A stretch of 64,000 nucleotides of DNA from Virgibacillus halodenitrificans JCM 12304 (lineage in GTDB: Bacteria; Bacillota; Bacilli; Bacillales; Amphibacillaceae). The stretch spans positions 62,001 to 126,000 of the forward strand of contig NZ_BAZS01000002.1 in NCBI RefSeq assembly GCF_001310895.1. The letters run 5' to 3'. The translations under genes were made by a program, and so were the position numbers. This document shows, in pieces, positions 50,145 to 59,094 of this stretch. Under the pieces are notes generated by a model. The model worked only from the letters and a program-made list of their open reading frames with translations, searched no databases and was not told the DNA's origin. Position 1 is the first letter of the stretch, and each line of letters starts with the position of its first letter.

Positions 50145-50411
50145 ATGAGTTCGTTTGATAAAACAATGAAATTTAATTTCTCAGAAGAACCTTTTGATCA
50201 GGATATTAAACAAATCCTCTTCACTGTACATGAAGCATTAAAAGAAAAAGGTTATAATCCAATTAATCAAATCGTGGGTTATTTATTATCAGGAGATCCT
50301 GCCTACATTCCTAGACATCAGGATGCTCGTAATTTGATTCGTAAGGTTGAACGGGATGAAGTTATTGAGGAATTAGTTAAATTCTATCTGGAAAAACAAA
50401 GGGAAAGTTAA
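50145..50411 (+). CDS. ireB: IreB-family (UPF0297, YrzL) regulatory phosphoprotein
   Basis: Small cytoplasmic protein of the IreB family; in Enterococcus IreB is phosphorylated by the Ser/Thr kinase IreK and affects cephalosporin resistance. The 88-residue product has the conserved [38 protein letters not shown] core split over the middle. ATG follows GAGGTGG. It abuts ruvX with no gap (stop then ATG), a conserved pair. Confidence 0.93.
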   Translation: MSSFDKTMKFNFSEEPFDQDIKQILFTVHEALKEKGYNPINQIVGYLLSGDPAYIPRHQDARNLIRKVERDEVIEELVKFYLEKQRES

Positions 50412-50825
50412 ATGAAATTGATCGGATTAGATGTCGGTTCCAAAACAATTGGAGTCGCTGTAAGTGACGCTTTAGGGTGGACAGCCCAAGGTGTGAAAAC
50501 GATAAAATGGGATGAGAATAATATAACCTCCGCAGACGAAGAGCTAAAAAGCATTATAATCGAACATGAAATAGGGAAAGCTATTATTGGCTTACCTAAA
50601 AACATGAATGGTACAATAGGTGAAAGAGGAGAAGCATCCCAGGTTTTTGCAAAACATATGGAAGAGGTACATGGTATTCCAACTGTACTGTGGGATGAGA
50701 GATTGACTACAATGGCAGCTGAACGTGTTTTATTGGAAGCTGACATGAGTAGGAAAAAACGAAAAAAAGTAATTGATAAAATGGCAGCGGTAATGATTTT
50801 ACAAGGTTACCTTGATCAAAAGTAA
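50412..50825 (+). CDS. ruvX: RuvX/YqgF-family nuclease
   Basis: RNase H-fold protein of the YqgF family, implicated in 16S rRNA 3' processing and Holliday-junction resolution. The 137-residue product starts with [20 protein letters not shown], has [13 protein letters not shown], and the DERLTT motif with its catalytic acid. Its ATG touches the stop of ireB and it precedes yrzB. Confidence 0.95.
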   Translation: MKLIGLDVGSKTIGVAVSDALGWTAQGVKTIKWDENNITSADEELKSIIIEHEIGKAIIGLPKNMNGTIGERGEASQVFAKHMEEVHGIPTVLWDERLTTMAAERVLLEADMSRKKRKKVIDKMAAVMILQGYLDQK

Positions 50826-50837
50826 AGGAGTGTCAAC

Positions 50838-51128
50838 ATGGCATTAGAAGAGAAAGAAAGAATAATTATCCCAGATGAAAATGGGGAAGAACATCTATTT
50901 GAAGTTTTATTTACTTTTGATGTGGATGAAACAAACCAATCCTACATTGCGGTGGTGCCTGTAGAACAAACAGAGGACGAAGAAGTGGAAGTATATGCTT
51001 TCCGCTACGAAGAGCAAGATAATGACGATAATGACTTGTCACTATTCCCTATTGATTCTGAAGAAGAGTGGAATATGGTTGAAGAAATGCTAAACACATT
51101 GGCAGATGAAGAAGAAGAGAATAACTAA
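50838..51128 (+). CDS. DUF1292 (YrzB-like) acidic protein
   Basis: A 96-residue highly acidic protein of the DUF1292 family, conserved next to ruvX in Bacilli. It has the pattern IIPDENGEEHLFEVLFTFDVDETNQSY and a C-terminal Glu-rich tail. Function is unknown. Strong AAAGGAGTG before the ATG. It is the last gene before a strong terminator. Confidence 0.9.
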   Translation: MALEEKERIIIPDENGEEHLFEVLFTFDVDETNQSYIAVVPVEQTEDEEVEVYAFRYEEQDNDDNDLSLFPIDSEEEWNMVEEMLNTLADEEEENN

Positions 51129-51137
51129 GCATATATA

Positions 51138-51176
51138 AATAGCTGATGTCATTACCGACATCAGCTATTGTTTTTA
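51138..51176 (+). terminator. Intrinsic terminator after the DUF1292 gene
   Basis: AATAGCTGATGTC and GACATCAGCTATT form a perfect 13-bp stem around ATTACC, followed by GTTTTT. Confidence 0.95.
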
Positions 51177-51370
51177 ATGTGGATTACCGCTATAACTTAT
51201 GGGGAGATTATCCATTGACTCACAAAGTAGATTAACTTTAAACTAACGTTTGTATGGCAGTATTTGTATAGAATATCTTATTTAGATTCATTTCCTAAAC
51301 AATATAAGGATTTTAATGGAATATATTATCGATTTTTAGTATAATATAGCGGGTGAGAGGGGGGCGTTTT

Positions 51371-52489
51371 ATGTCCGATAAGGAAAAGCAAGGTGATTTT
51401 AAAGAAAATCTCGCAGTAAGAAGTGAAGAGGCAAGAACAGTTAGAAAAATTGTAGCAATTATAATTATTTCACTTCTACTTATTATTATAATTGGGGGAG
51501 TATCAGGTTATCTATTCATAAAATCTGCTTTAGAACCGGTGAATCCTGAGAGCGATAAAAATATTGAAGTCGAAATCCCAATTGGCTCTTCTACTTCCAC
51601 AATTGCTTCCATTCTTGAAGATAAGGGAATTATAAAGGATAGTCGAGTGTTTCGCTTTTACATAAAATTTAAAAATGAAGCTGATTTTCAGGCTGGAGAT
51701 TATACATTTTCACCTGCTATGTCGATAGATGAGATTATTAAATCTCTGAAAAAAGGTAAAGTTATGGCAGATCCTTTATACACAGTTACTATACCAGAAG
51801 GCAAAACTATTGAAGAAATGGCCGTAATTTACTCTGAAAAATTACCTTTTACTAAAAAAGAATTTATGGAGAAGGTAAATAATACTGACTATATTGAAGA
51901 GTTAATGAACAAATATCCATCTGTTCTAAAAAAAGACATCCTAGATCCTGAAATTCGTACACCGCTCGAGGGGTATCTGTTCGCGGCAACTTACGACTTC
52001 TATGAAAAAGATCCAAAAGTAGAAGTGGTGATCGAAAATATGTTAAAAAAGACAGAATCTATTTTAAGTAAGTATTTGGATGAAATTACAGCGTCAGATT
52101 ATACCGTACATGAAACACTAACTTTTGCTTCGTTAGTTGAAAAAGAAGCAAGTACTAAAGAACAACGGAAAGAAATTGCAAGTGTTTTTGTTAATCGTCT
52201 AAAAGAAGGGATGAAGCTTCAAACTGATCCCACTGTGTTATATGCATTAGGAAAACATAAAGACAGAGTGCTTTTTGAGGATCTGAAAGTTGAATCTCCA
52301 TATAACACTTACCATATAAGCGGTTTACCAGTTGGTCCTATTGGTAATTTTTCTGAAAGCTCACTAAAGGCTGTTATCAACCCGATTGAATCGGAATACT
52401 TATACTTCCTTCACGATGGCGAGGGGAATATATACTATTCAAAAACATTGGATGAGCACAAGCAATATAGGAAAAAGTATATTGATTAG
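51371..52489 (+). CDS. mltG: MltG endolytic transglycosylase (YceG-like)
   Basis: Membrane-bound murein transglycosylase that cuts nascent glycan strands and sets chain ends. The 372-residue product has a cytoplasmic basic N-terminus, one membrane helix (about 32-53), a LysM-like domain (about 65-140) and the YceG catalytic domain with FASLVEKEAS (catalytic Glu) and LQTDPTVLYALG. The ATG at 51371 is chosen because GAGGGGGG precedes it. A GTG at 51353 lies before that site. A TATAAT stands at 51340-51345 but its -35 is weak. Confidence 0.95.
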   Translation: MSDKEKQGDFKENLAVRSEEARTVRKIVAIIIISLLLIIIIGGVSGYLFIKSALEPVNPESDKNIEVEIPIGSSTSTIASILEDKGIIKDSRVFRFYIKFKNEADFQAGDYTFSPAMSIDEIIKSLKKGKVMADPLYTVTIPEGKTIEEMAVIYSEKLPFTKKEFMEKVNNTDYIEELMNKYPSVLKKDILDPEIRTPLEGYLFAATYDFYEKDPKVEVVIENMLKKTESILSKYLDEITASDYTVHETLTFASLVEKEASTKEQRKEIASVFVNRLKEGMKLQTDPTVLYALGKHKDRVLFEDLKVESPYNTYHISGLPVGPIGNFSESSLKAVINPIESEYLYFLHDGEGNIYYSKTLDEHKQYRKKYID

Positions 52490-52496
52490 ACAGGAT

Positions 52497-52545
52497 AAAT
52501 AGAAGGTGTGAAGCGACTTTCACATTTTCTATTTTATTTCTATTT
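52497..52545 (+). terminator. Probable terminator after mltG
   Basis: AAATAGAAGGTGTGAA can pair with TTTCACATTTTCTATTT (two G-T wobbles) around GCGAC, with a T-rich tail TTATTTCTATTT. Confidence 0.7.
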
Positions 52546-52601
52546 GCCAAATCATGCGTTGCCTGGATATAATCAGGGTTTTAAGGAATTGAGGGATTAA
52601 T

Positions 52602-53261
52602 GTGAATGAGCACGTAAAAAGTTATTTAAATGAAATTTTACCAACCTCACCAGATTGGGCGAAAAAATTAGAAGGTGAAGCTAAGGAGAACCATGTACCT
52701 ATCATGGATCGGGTTAGTATGAATTTTGTAATGCAGTTAATTAGAATAAAAAAACCAAAACGAATCTTAGAAATAGGCACAGCGATCGGATATTCTGCTT
52801 TAAGAATGGTAGAAGCTTCTCCGGAGTCTAAAGTTGTTACGATTGAAAAAGATGAAGTAAGATATCAACAAGCACTTAATAATATAAAAGCCAATAATAA
52901 AGAAGATCGTATAAGGGTTTTGTTAGGCGATGCTTTGGAGAAACTAAAGGGATTAGAAGATAATTCTTTCGACTTCATTTTTATTGATGCCGCAAAAGGG
53001 AAGTATAGGGACTTTTTTATCCTTTCTGAAGGACTTTTAGTCAACGATGGATTAATTATTTCAGATAATGTATTATTTAGAGGTTATGTAGCTAAACCAG
53101 AAGAAGCACATCGACGGCATGAAAAAATGGTTGAAAAAATAAGAGTGTACAATGAGTGGCTTTTCAAACATACCAATTTTTCAACATCCATTGTACCTAT
53201 TGGGGACGGAGTAGCCATCAGTTTGAAAAACAATAAAAAGGGGAATTACCTTCATGAATAA
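52602..53261 (+). CDS. trmR: TrmR-like class I SAM methyltransferase (YrrM)
   Basis: Class I SAM-dependent methyltransferase of the COMT-like family. B. subtilis TrmR (YrrM) at this position methylates 5-hydroxyuridine-34 in tRNA to 5-methoxyuridine. The 219-residue product has the SAM loop [14 protein letters not shown] and the post-I acidic residue in VVTIEKDE, and [15 protein letters not shown] with metal-coordinating acids. GTG start six bases after GAGGGA. The peptidase-U32 genes yrrN and yrrO that follow in B. subtilis are absent; udk follows with an eight-base overlap. Confidence 0.9.
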   Translation: MNEHVKSYLNEILPTSPDWAKKLEGEAKENHVPIMDRVSMNFVMQLIRIKKPKRILEIGTAIGYSALRMVEASPESKVVTIEKDEVRYQQALNNIKANNKEDRIRVLLGDALEKLKGLEDNSFDFIFIDAAKGKYRDFFILSEGLLVNDGLIISDNVLFRGYVAKPEEAHRRHEKMVEKIRVYNEWLFKHTNFSTSIVPIGDGVAISLKNNKKGNYLHE

Positions 53262-53889
53262 AAAACCAGTAGTGATCGGTGTTGCTGGTGGAAGCGGAAG
53301 TGGTAAAACTTCTGTAACCAGATCGATCTGTAATCGATTTTCAGACAAAACAATTCTTGTTATTGAACAAGATTATTATTATAAAGATCAAAGTCATCTT
53401 CCTTTTGAAGAAAGACTGAACACCAATTATGATCATCCCTTGGCTTTTGATAATGATTTATTAATTGAGCATTTACATGAATTAATGAATCAAAATGCAA
53501 TTGATAAACCAGTATATGATTATAAAATTCACACTCGCTCAGACAAAACAATAAAAGTAGAGCCAAAGGAAGTTATTATTTTAGAAGGTATATTGATTTT
53601 AGAAGATCCGCGGCTTGTTGACTTAATGGATATTAAAGTATTTGTTGATACAGACGCTGATTTACGAATAATCAGAAGGTTACTGCGAGATATAAAAGAA
53701 AGAGGCAGAACTTTAGATTCGGTTATTGACCAATATATTAATAATGTTCGGCCTTCTCATTTACAATTTATTGAACCAACAAAGCGTTATGCAGATATAA
53801 TTATCCCTGAAGGAGGACAGAATTTAGTAGCTATTGATATTATGGCGACTAAAATAGAGAACATTTTGTCGAAAAATAAGGAAAAATAA
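53254..53889 (+). CDS. udk: Uridine kinase
   Basis: Phosphorylates uridine and cytidine in pyrimidine salvage. The 211-residue product has Walker [15 protein letters not shown] (about residues 9-22), the [17 protein letters not shown] segment with the acceptor-site Asp/Tyr residues, and [12 protein letters not shown]. It overlaps trmR by eight bases. Confidence 0.97.
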   Translation: MNKKPVVIGVAGGSGSGKTSVTRSICNRFSDKTILVIEQDYYYKDQSHLPFEERLNTNYDHPLAFDNDLLIEHLHELMNQNAIDKPVYDYKIHTRSDKTIKVEPKEVIILEGILILEDPRLVDLMDIKVFVDTDADLRIIRRLLRDIKERGRTLDSVIDQYINNVRPSHLQFIEPTKRYADIIIPEGGQNLVAIDIMATKIENILSKNKEK

Positions 53890-54033
53890 TTTCAGAGGCA
53901 AACTATTGAAAAATTAAATAAAGTCTGCCATAGTAAGTTTTAGCATCTTTTTATTAATTGGGCTAAAATGCTTACATGGCTCATATAGTATATTATTTAC
54001 ATGTTAGGGAAGATAGAAAAGGGAGTGTATTAG

Positions 54034-54510
54034 ATGGCAATTGAAAAAAGTTTTTATATGACACAGGAAGGTAAAGAGAAATTAGAAGAAGAATTACATT
54101 ACTTAAAGACAGATAGAAGACAAGAGGTAGTAGAAAGAATTAAAGTTGCACGTGATTTTGGTGATCTTTCTGAGAACTCCGAATATGATGCAGCAAAAGA
54201 TGAGCAAGCGTTCGTGGAATCACGTATTGCCCAAGTAGAGAAGATGATTCGTAATGCTGTTATAATAGAAAATGATAATGACAATCCGAATGTAGTTTCT
54301 TTGGGGAAATCTGTAACTTTTCAGGAGCTGCCTGACGGTGATGAAGAAACATATATGATCGTGGGAAGTGCAGAAGCTGATCCTTTCGAGGGAAAGATTT
54401 CAAACGATTCTCCGATGGCGAAAAGCTTATTAGGACAAGAAGTCGGAACTGAAGTAGCGGTGGTTACGCCAGGTGGAGAAATTCAAGTTAAAATTGTGAA
54501 CGTTGAATAG
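54034..54510 (+). CDS. greA: GreA transcript cleavage factor
   Basis: Rescues backtracked RNA polymerase by stimulating RNA cleavage in the secondary channel. The 158-residue product has the N-terminal coiled-coil with the acidic tip [19 protein letters not shown] (catalytic Asp/Glu) and the FKBP-like C-terminal domain with [19 protein letters not shown] follows GGGAGTG. A long terminator follows. Confidence 0.98.
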   Translation: MAIEKSFYMTQEGKEKLEEELHYLKTDRRQEVVERIKVARDFGDLSENSEYDAAKDEQAFVESRIAQVEKMIRNAVIIENDNDNPNVVSLGKSVTFQELPDGDEETYMIVGSAEADPFEGKISNDSPMAKSLLGQEVGTEVAVVTPGGEIQVKIVNVE

Positions 54511-54535
54511 TAGTCCCGCTTGAATAGTATAACGG

Positions 54536-54576
54536 AAAGCAAAAAAGCGGGGATAACTCGCTTTTTTGCTTTTTAG
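54536..54576 (+). terminator. Intrinsic terminator after greA
   Basis: AAAGCAAAAAAGCG pairs with CGCTTTTTTGCTTT around a nine-base loop and runs into further T's. Confidence 0.95.
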
Positions 54577-54643
54577 TAAGTACATAAAGCTTGTTATTCT
54601 AAATTAGATACGATTACAATGATAATTAAAGGGGGAAGAGTAA

Positions 54644-55300
54644 ATGGCTAATAATAATGACTCAAGAGTAGATAAATTTGAGAAGCGCCGTAAAAACACG
54701 AAGTCGATATCCATATTACTTATTTTAGGTGCTGTATTGCTTATCCTTCTAATTGGTATTTGGATATTTGGTGGTGGAGATAAAGAAAATACTGCAGATC
54801 AGACACAGCCATCTTCCCAGGAAGAGCAAAATTCAACTGATGAAGAAAATGAAAGTTTTTATGAAAAGGAATCTAAGGAAGATACGGAAACAGACCAAGA
54901 GGAAAATAGCTCTTCAGAGAATGATGGAAATATTGATAAAGAAGACGAGGAACAGGAAGAGATAGAAAAGCAAGAAGTTGATTCTTCAGATGAAAATGTA
55001 TTAAAAGCATATACTGCGGACTGGAAACCAATAGGTACAGAACAGGAGGAACCTCATACAACCAACTATAGTGATGGTTCTCAAGACCGAATTGAAATTA
55101 AAGAGGCTGTATTAATGGTAACGGATATTCCGGAACAAAATTTGGTTATGCACTGGGTAGGCAACGGAGGAGACCAAAAAGTAGAAGCCACTGTCTCGAA
55201 CGAAGATAACAGTGAAATATATCGTGTTTACTTATCTTGGGTTGAAGGTGAAGGTTGGCAGCCAACCAAACTAGAAGAGTTAAAAACAGTTAAATATTAA
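54644..55300 (+). CDS. YrrS-like DUF1510 membrane protein
   Basis: A 218-residue protein with one membrane helix (about 23-44), a very acidic Glu/Asp/Ser linker (about 48-115) and a C-terminal domain (about 118-215) containing WKPIGTEQ and the VYLSWVEGEGWQPTKLEEL end that marks DUF1510 (YrrS). In B. subtilis yrrS is followed by a penicillin-binding protein gene and lies near mtnN; the function is not settled. ATG after GGGGGAAG. Confidence 0.88.
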   Translation: MANNNDSRVDKFEKRRKNTKSISILLILGAVLLILLIGIWIFGGGDKENTADQTQPSSQEEQNSTDEENESFYEKESKEDTETDQEENSSSENDGNIDKEDEEQEEIEKQEVDSSDENVLKAYTADWKPIGTEQEEPHTTNYSDGSQDRIEIKEAVLMVTDIPEQNLVMHWVGNGGDQKVEATVSNEDNSEIYRVYLSWVEGEGWQPTKLEELKTVKY

Positions 55301-55324
55301 ACCTGTTCAAATGGAGGAAATGTG

Positions 55325-56011
55325 ATGATAGGCATTATAGGAGCAATGGACGAAGAAGTAGCTTTGCTAGTCAGTAAGACGAAGGAAAAGGAAGAAATAT
55401 TGATTGCTAATTGTGTATTTATCAAAGGGAAAATAGAGGAAAAAGAAGTAGTTATTTTAAAATCCGGTATCGGAAAAGTAAATGCTGCAATGGCAACAAC
55501 TATACTACATGAAAAATTTAATCCGTCTCACGTCATTAATACAGGATCTGCTGGTGGCTTTTCCAATAGATTGGAAGTAGGGGATATTGTGATCTCTACG
55601 GAAGTAGTTCATCATGATGTAGATGTAACAGCATTTAATTACGCCTACGGGCAAGTACCCGGTATGCCAGCGATGTTCCCGGTAGATACGGAGTTGGCGG
55701 CCAAAGCTATTGCTGCTGTACAAACCTTACCTATTTCATATGAGCAAGGTATTATTGCTACAGGTGATTCGTTCATGGATGATGCTGAACGAGTAGCTTG
55801 GGTGAAAGAAAAATTCCCAAGCATGATTGCTGCTGAAATGGAAGCTGCTGCGATAGCTCAAGTATGCCACCAATATAACACACCCTTTGTTATTATAAGG
55901 GCTTTATCAGATATCGCAGGTAAGGAATCATCTATTACATTTGATGCTTTTTTACAGAAGGCAGCAGAAAATGCAGCCAATTTAATTTTGTCAATGTTAA
56001 AATCTCTATAA
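55325..56011 (+). CDS. mtnN: MtnN 5'-methylthioadenosine/S-adenosylhomocysteine nucleosidase
   Basis: Hydrolyses MTA and SAH, recycling SAM by-products. The 228-residue product starts [15 protein letters not shown] with the catalytic Glu region, has INTGSAGGF, the ATGDSF loop and [12 protein letters not shown], and the catalytic Asp in RALSDIAG. The ATG at 55325 is seven bases after GGAGG; a GTG at 55322 is less well placed. In B. subtilis mtnN is flanked by yrrT and the reverse-transsulfuration genes mccA/mccB; these are missing here. Confidence 0.97.
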   Translation: MIGIIGAMDEEVALLVSKTKEKEEILIANCVFIKGKIEEKEVVILKSGIGKVNAAMATTILHEKFNPSHVINTGSAGGFSNRLEVGDIVISTEVVHHDVDVTAFNYAYGQVPGMPAMFPVDTELAAKAIAAVQTLPISYEQGIIATGDSFMDDAERVAWVKEKFPSMIAAEMEAAAIAQVCHQYNTPFVIIRALSDIAGKESSITFDAFLQKAAENAANLILSMLKSL

Positions 56012-56085
56012 TAGCACCATAAATTACCTCCTTCACTCCAACTGAAATTATGTTACTATTTCTATGGAAGGAAGGGGGAGCTAAA

Positions 56086-56319
56086 ATGGAAGAAAAGATG
56101 AGAGATTTAGAGAATCAATTAATTGATTATAAACGTTTTGTTTCTGCATTGTTAATCTTAAGTAGTTATCTTTATATGGGTGGCATTATAAAAACATATT
56201 TGCAACCAACCTCTCATGGTGGAATATTATTTTTGCTTTCCTTGATTTCAGTATCAGCTGGAATATGGTTTATTGGAAAAGGTAAAGGAATTCAAGATAA
56301 AATTAGTCAAGAGCGCTAA
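56086..56319 (+). CDS. YrhC-like small membrane protein
   Basis: A 77-residue protein with two membrane helices (about 17-36 and 43-62) and charged ends, beginning MEEKMRDLENQLIDYKRFV. The IDYKRF start and size resemble YrhC, which follows mtnN in B. subtilis. Function unknown. The ATG at 56086 is eight bases after AAGGGGGAG. An in-frame ATG at 56050 is upstream of that site. The stop lies inside the terminator stem. Confidence 0.8.
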   Translation: MEEKMRDLENQLIDYKRFVSALLILSSYLYMGGIIKTYLQPTSHGGILFLLSLISVSAGIWFIGKGKGIQDKISQER

Positions 56320-56347
56320 TCTTTTTTATAGATAGCGCTCTTTTTTG
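56309..56347 (+). terminator. Intrinsic terminator after the YrhC-like gene
   Basis: AAGAGCGCTA pairs with TAGCGCTCTT and runs into a T tract. It lies between convergent yrhC-like and sigK genes; the A-rich left side may make it usable from both sides. Confidence 0.9.
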
Positions 56348-56394
56348 TTTTGATATTTGACGAGTATTTAATGGTGGAAGATAGAGGGCTTACA

Positions 56395-57102
56395 TTATTT
56401 GTGTTTTCTCTCTCTACGATAATATTCGTGAAAGACTTTCATTAAAGCTCTTTTCTCAATACGTGAAACATAACTTCTAGAAATATTTAGCTTCTTGGCA
56501 ATTTCACGTTGTGTCATTTCTTCATAATCGTTCAATCCGTATCGGTATACAATTACTTCGCGTTCACGTTTATCCAGTATGCTGAAGTAATCTTGCATTC
56601 TTTCAATTTCCATGTTTAATTGTATATATTCTAAAATATTTTCGTTTTCTGCTTCTAAAATATCAATAAGACTAATTTCATTACCTTCCTTATCCTGGCC
56701 GATTGGATCTTGGAGAGAAACATCTTTTTTAACCTTTTTCAATGCACGCAAATGCATTAAAATTTCGTTTTCTATGCATCTTGCTGCATAAGTTGCAAGT
56801 TTTGTTCCTTTACCAGTAGAAAAGCTCTCTACACCTTTAATAAGACCAATAGTACCAATCGAAATTAGATCTTCAACATCTTCTCCTGTATTTTCAAACT
56901 TTTTAACAATGTGTGCAACTAAACGCAAATTATGTTCAATAAGCTTATTTCTGGCTTCTTCGTTTCCTTCCTCCATTAACTTAATGTACTTCGCTTCTTC
57001 TTCTTTGGACAAGGGTTGCGGAAAAGCGTGATTTTTTACGTATGAAACAAAGAATAAAGCTTCTTTAATTAAAAGCCCGAGAACAGTCAGAATTCCGGAC
57101 AA
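56395..57102 (-). CDS. sigK: RNA polymerase sigma-K precursor (uninterrupted)
   Basis: Late mother-cell sporulation sigma factor, made as an inactive membrane-bound precursor. The 235-residue product has a hydrophobic pro-sequence (about 1-20); the cut by SpoIVFB is expected at FVS20/Y21 by alignment. Region 2 has [13 protein letters not shown] and [17 protein letters not shown], and region 4 has [27 protein letters not shown] start after a perfect AAGGAGGTGATT. The gene is continuous, with no skin-like insertion, unlike B. subtilis 168. spoIVFA/spoIVFB for its activation are also in this window. Confidence 0.97.
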   Translation of the reverse strand: MSGILTVLGLLIKEALFFVSYVKNHAFPQPLSKEEEAKYIKLMEEGNEEARNKLIEHNLRLVAHIVKKFENTGEDVEDLISIGTIGLIKGVESFSTGKGTKLATYAARCIENEILMHLRALKKVKKDVSLQDPIGQDKEGNEISLIDILEAENENILEYIQLNMEIERMQDYFSILDKREREVIVYRYGLNDYEEMTQREIAKKLNISRSYVSRIEKRALMKVFHEYYRRERKHK

Positions 57103-57595
57103 ACTATAATCACCTCCTTAAAGTAACGAAACTACAACGTTTAGCTCACCTCCAACTGAAAGATCAACACACCACTCAGAAAAGTTCAAAGTCTGCTTAG
57201 TTTAATAGAATGTTGTTTTTTCTACGTCTGGAACGGTTTTCTTTAATTATTTACATACTCGTAAACGAGCAAAACCCTTTTAAGTTTTTACAATAATGAA
57301 ACGTGTTACTTGCCGGTCTTTAATGATTACAAAGTAATAGGTGGGCTTTTGCTATATAACATTCCTATGTGAACTGTGAAAGGTTTGTGTCTGTCCAATA
57401 AAAATAAAGTTTTAAACATTGGAAATGTAACAGTAGTTCTAATTTAAGGAGTAGGTGGTATTTAACCGGGTTTTCTATATGTCATTGCGGTAATATTATA
57501 ATTGGGATATAAATATAAAAAGCCATAAATACGTGCTGGAATTTGAAAGTGGCTAATCTAGAAAAACTGCAAATATTGAATTTTAATTCAGTGTA

Positions 57596-57616
57596 GGAGG
57601 AAACTGCGAACTAGAG
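57596..57616 (+). repeat. Diverged copy of the AAACTGCGA flank motif
   Basis: GGAGG followed by AAACTGCGAACTAGAG, differing at a few positions from the copies at 7106-7126 (minus) and 20971-20991. It directly precedes the second 20-bp array in the same relative orientation as at locus 1. Confidence 0.7.
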
Positions 57617-57620
57617 CGGG

Positions 57621-57760
57621 GACTATCAGCAGCAGAGAGAAGCAATCCGCTGGAGAAAGAATTAATCAGCAGCAGAGCGACCTAATCCGCCGGAGACTGA
57701 ATTAATCAGCAGCAGAACGAGATAAACTTCCGGAGATAGAATTATCGACTGGAGAGCAAA
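57621..57760 (+). repeat. Array of seven 20-bp repeat units (locus 2)
   Basis: Seven consecutive units with a 20-bp period. Types alternate as ATTAATCAGCAGCAGAGCGA and CCTAATCCGCCGGAGACTGA; the last two are diverged. It belongs to the same family as the minus-strand array at 6961-7080. Stops occur in all frames and no spacers are present. Confidence 0.88.
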
Positions 57761-57911
57761 GAGATATGTCTTAGATATTTAGGGATTAGCTATATTGTTT
57801 TTTAAAAAAGGAGAGTTTGCAGCCCTGCCAAATTAGTTTGCAGTTTATCTATATTACGAATCAATCGCTAACCTCTAAATATATTAGAACCCAAATTTTA
57901 GATTTTTCCAG

Positions 57912-57946
57912 ACAAAAAAAGTGACTGTTTTCACAGTCACTTTGAG
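57912..57946 (-). terminator. Terminator of the mrp operon
   Basis: On the minus strand AAAGTGACTG and CAGTCACTTT pair around TGAAAA and run into a T tract. The mrpG stop codon lies inside the stem. Confidence 0.93.
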
Positions 57947-58332
57947 GGTTGCTTTTTCTTATTATAATTTTGTATTGCGTCTTCATATGCATCTGTACGG
58001 CTTTTTAGGTAAGGTTTTATTCCTTTTTGGTGAGCAGCACGTGCGATCATATGCGCGGATACCGGGGCAGTTAATAAAATAAACACAACCGCCAATAATA
58101 ATTTACCGCTCACAATTCCATGCGACCCGTATAAAAATAAAAAAGCTCCGATCAGAATACATGCAATCCCTAATGTTGATGCTTTTGTAGCAGCATGTAG
58201 CCTTGTATATACATCTGGAAATCTTACTATCCCTATAGAAGCTGACAAAATGAAGAAAGTTCCCACAAGGATAAACAGGATAACAAGTATATTGATAATT
58301 ATATTACTCCAAATTTCTATCAATGATAACAC
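57937..58332 (-). CDS. mrpG: MrpG Na+/H+ antiporter subunit G
   Basis: Small membrane subunit of the Mrp (Mnh/Sha) multi-subunit cation/proton antiporter. The 131-residue product has three membrane helices and the family stretch GIVRFPDVYTRLHAATKASTLG. It starts at GTG, 29 bases inside mrpF. An inner TTG could also serve. It is the last gene of the operon. Confidence 0.94.
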   Translation of the reverse strand: MLSLIEIWSNIIINILVILFILVGTFFILSASIGIVRFPDVYTRLHAATKASTLGIACILIGAFLFLYGSHGIVSGKLLLAVVFILLTAPVSAHMIARAAHQKGIKPYLKSRTDAYEDAIQNYNKKKQPSK

Positions 58333-58615
58333 CCTTTTCCAGATATTTGGCGATAGCTAAAGTTCCCAAAAAAGATAGGATCCCAATCAATAGAACCACA
58401 TCATTTAATTTGGAGGTAACGATAGAGATGGATAATAGTCCTGCTAAAGCCATTATATTAATACCCATTGTATCTAATGCTACTGCTCGATCGGGCTGAG
58501 TGGGACCTATCATTACCTGATAAAGCAATAAGATAAGTGATGCAGCTATTCCTATAAAGCAAATAACCAAAGAGACTTGAAGTATTTGCTCTGTTAATGC
58601 TAATAAATCATTCAT
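58304..58615 (-). CDS. mrpF: MrpF Na+/H+ antiporter subunit F
   Basis: Small membrane subunit of the Mrp antiporter, with three helices. The 103-residue product has the conserved GPTQPDRAVALDTMGINIMAL segment. Its ATG overlaps the mrpE stop by four bases. Confidence 0.95.
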   Translation of the reverse strand: MNDLLALTEQILQVSLVICFIGIAASLILLLYQVMIGPTQPDRAVALDTMGINIMALAGLLSISIVTSKLNDVVLLIGILSFLGTLAIAKYLEKGVIIDRNLE

Positions 58616-59088
58616 CTTGTCACCTCCATAATTGCCTTCTCGAATGTGTCTTTAATTGAGTTTATAGACTCTTCCGTATCATCTATATCCATTGCATGTA
58701 TAAATAACTGAGTATTATCATTGGAAATAGCAACTGAAAGAGTACCTGGTGTTAGTGTAATTAAATTAGCAAGTAAAGTGATTTCCCAGTTACTCTTTAA
58801 ATCTATTGGTAATGCGAAAATACCTGGTTCAACGTTCGGCTTTGGGGTATAGACAACTTTAACAATATCAATATTTGATGAAATCAGTTCCTTAATAAAT
58901 AAGAAGATTAAACTGATAATCTTTATAAATCGTCGCAGATAAAAGGTATCGGGCACAAACCTATTTAATAGCAACAAGAGTAAAACACCTAATAAGTATC
59001 CTGCGAAGAAATTAGTGACAGAATAGGCTTCACTTAGAAACATCCACATAAAAGCAATAATTAGATTAATAACTATCTGAAATGTCAT
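58612..59088 (-). CDS. mrpE: MrpE Na+/H+ antiporter subunit E
   Basis: Membrane subunit E of the Mrp complex. The 158-residue product has two or three N-terminal membrane helices and a soluble part with NLITLTPGTLSVAIS, the family signature. It overlaps mrpF and lies six bases after mrpD. Confidence 0.95.
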   Translation of the reverse strand: MTFQIVINLIIAFMWMFLSEAYSVTNFFAGYLLGVLLLLLLNRFVPDTFYLRRFIKIISLIFLFIKELISSNIDIVKVVYTPKPNVEPGIFALPIDLKSNWEITLLANLITLTPGTLSVAISNDNTQLFIHAMDIDDTEESINSIKDTFEKAIMEVTR

Positions 59089-59094
59089 TTCGCA

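Larger units (their letters stand above)
57103..57936. other. Intergenic region upstream of sigK and downstream of mrpG
   Basis: About 830 bases without a plausible gene. It holds the flank motif (57596-57616), the 20-bp repeat array (57621-57760) and the mrpG terminator at its right end. Sequence 57120-57590 shows no recognised features; the sigK promoter, expected to be sigma-E or sigma-K dependent, was not identified. Confidence 0.75.
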
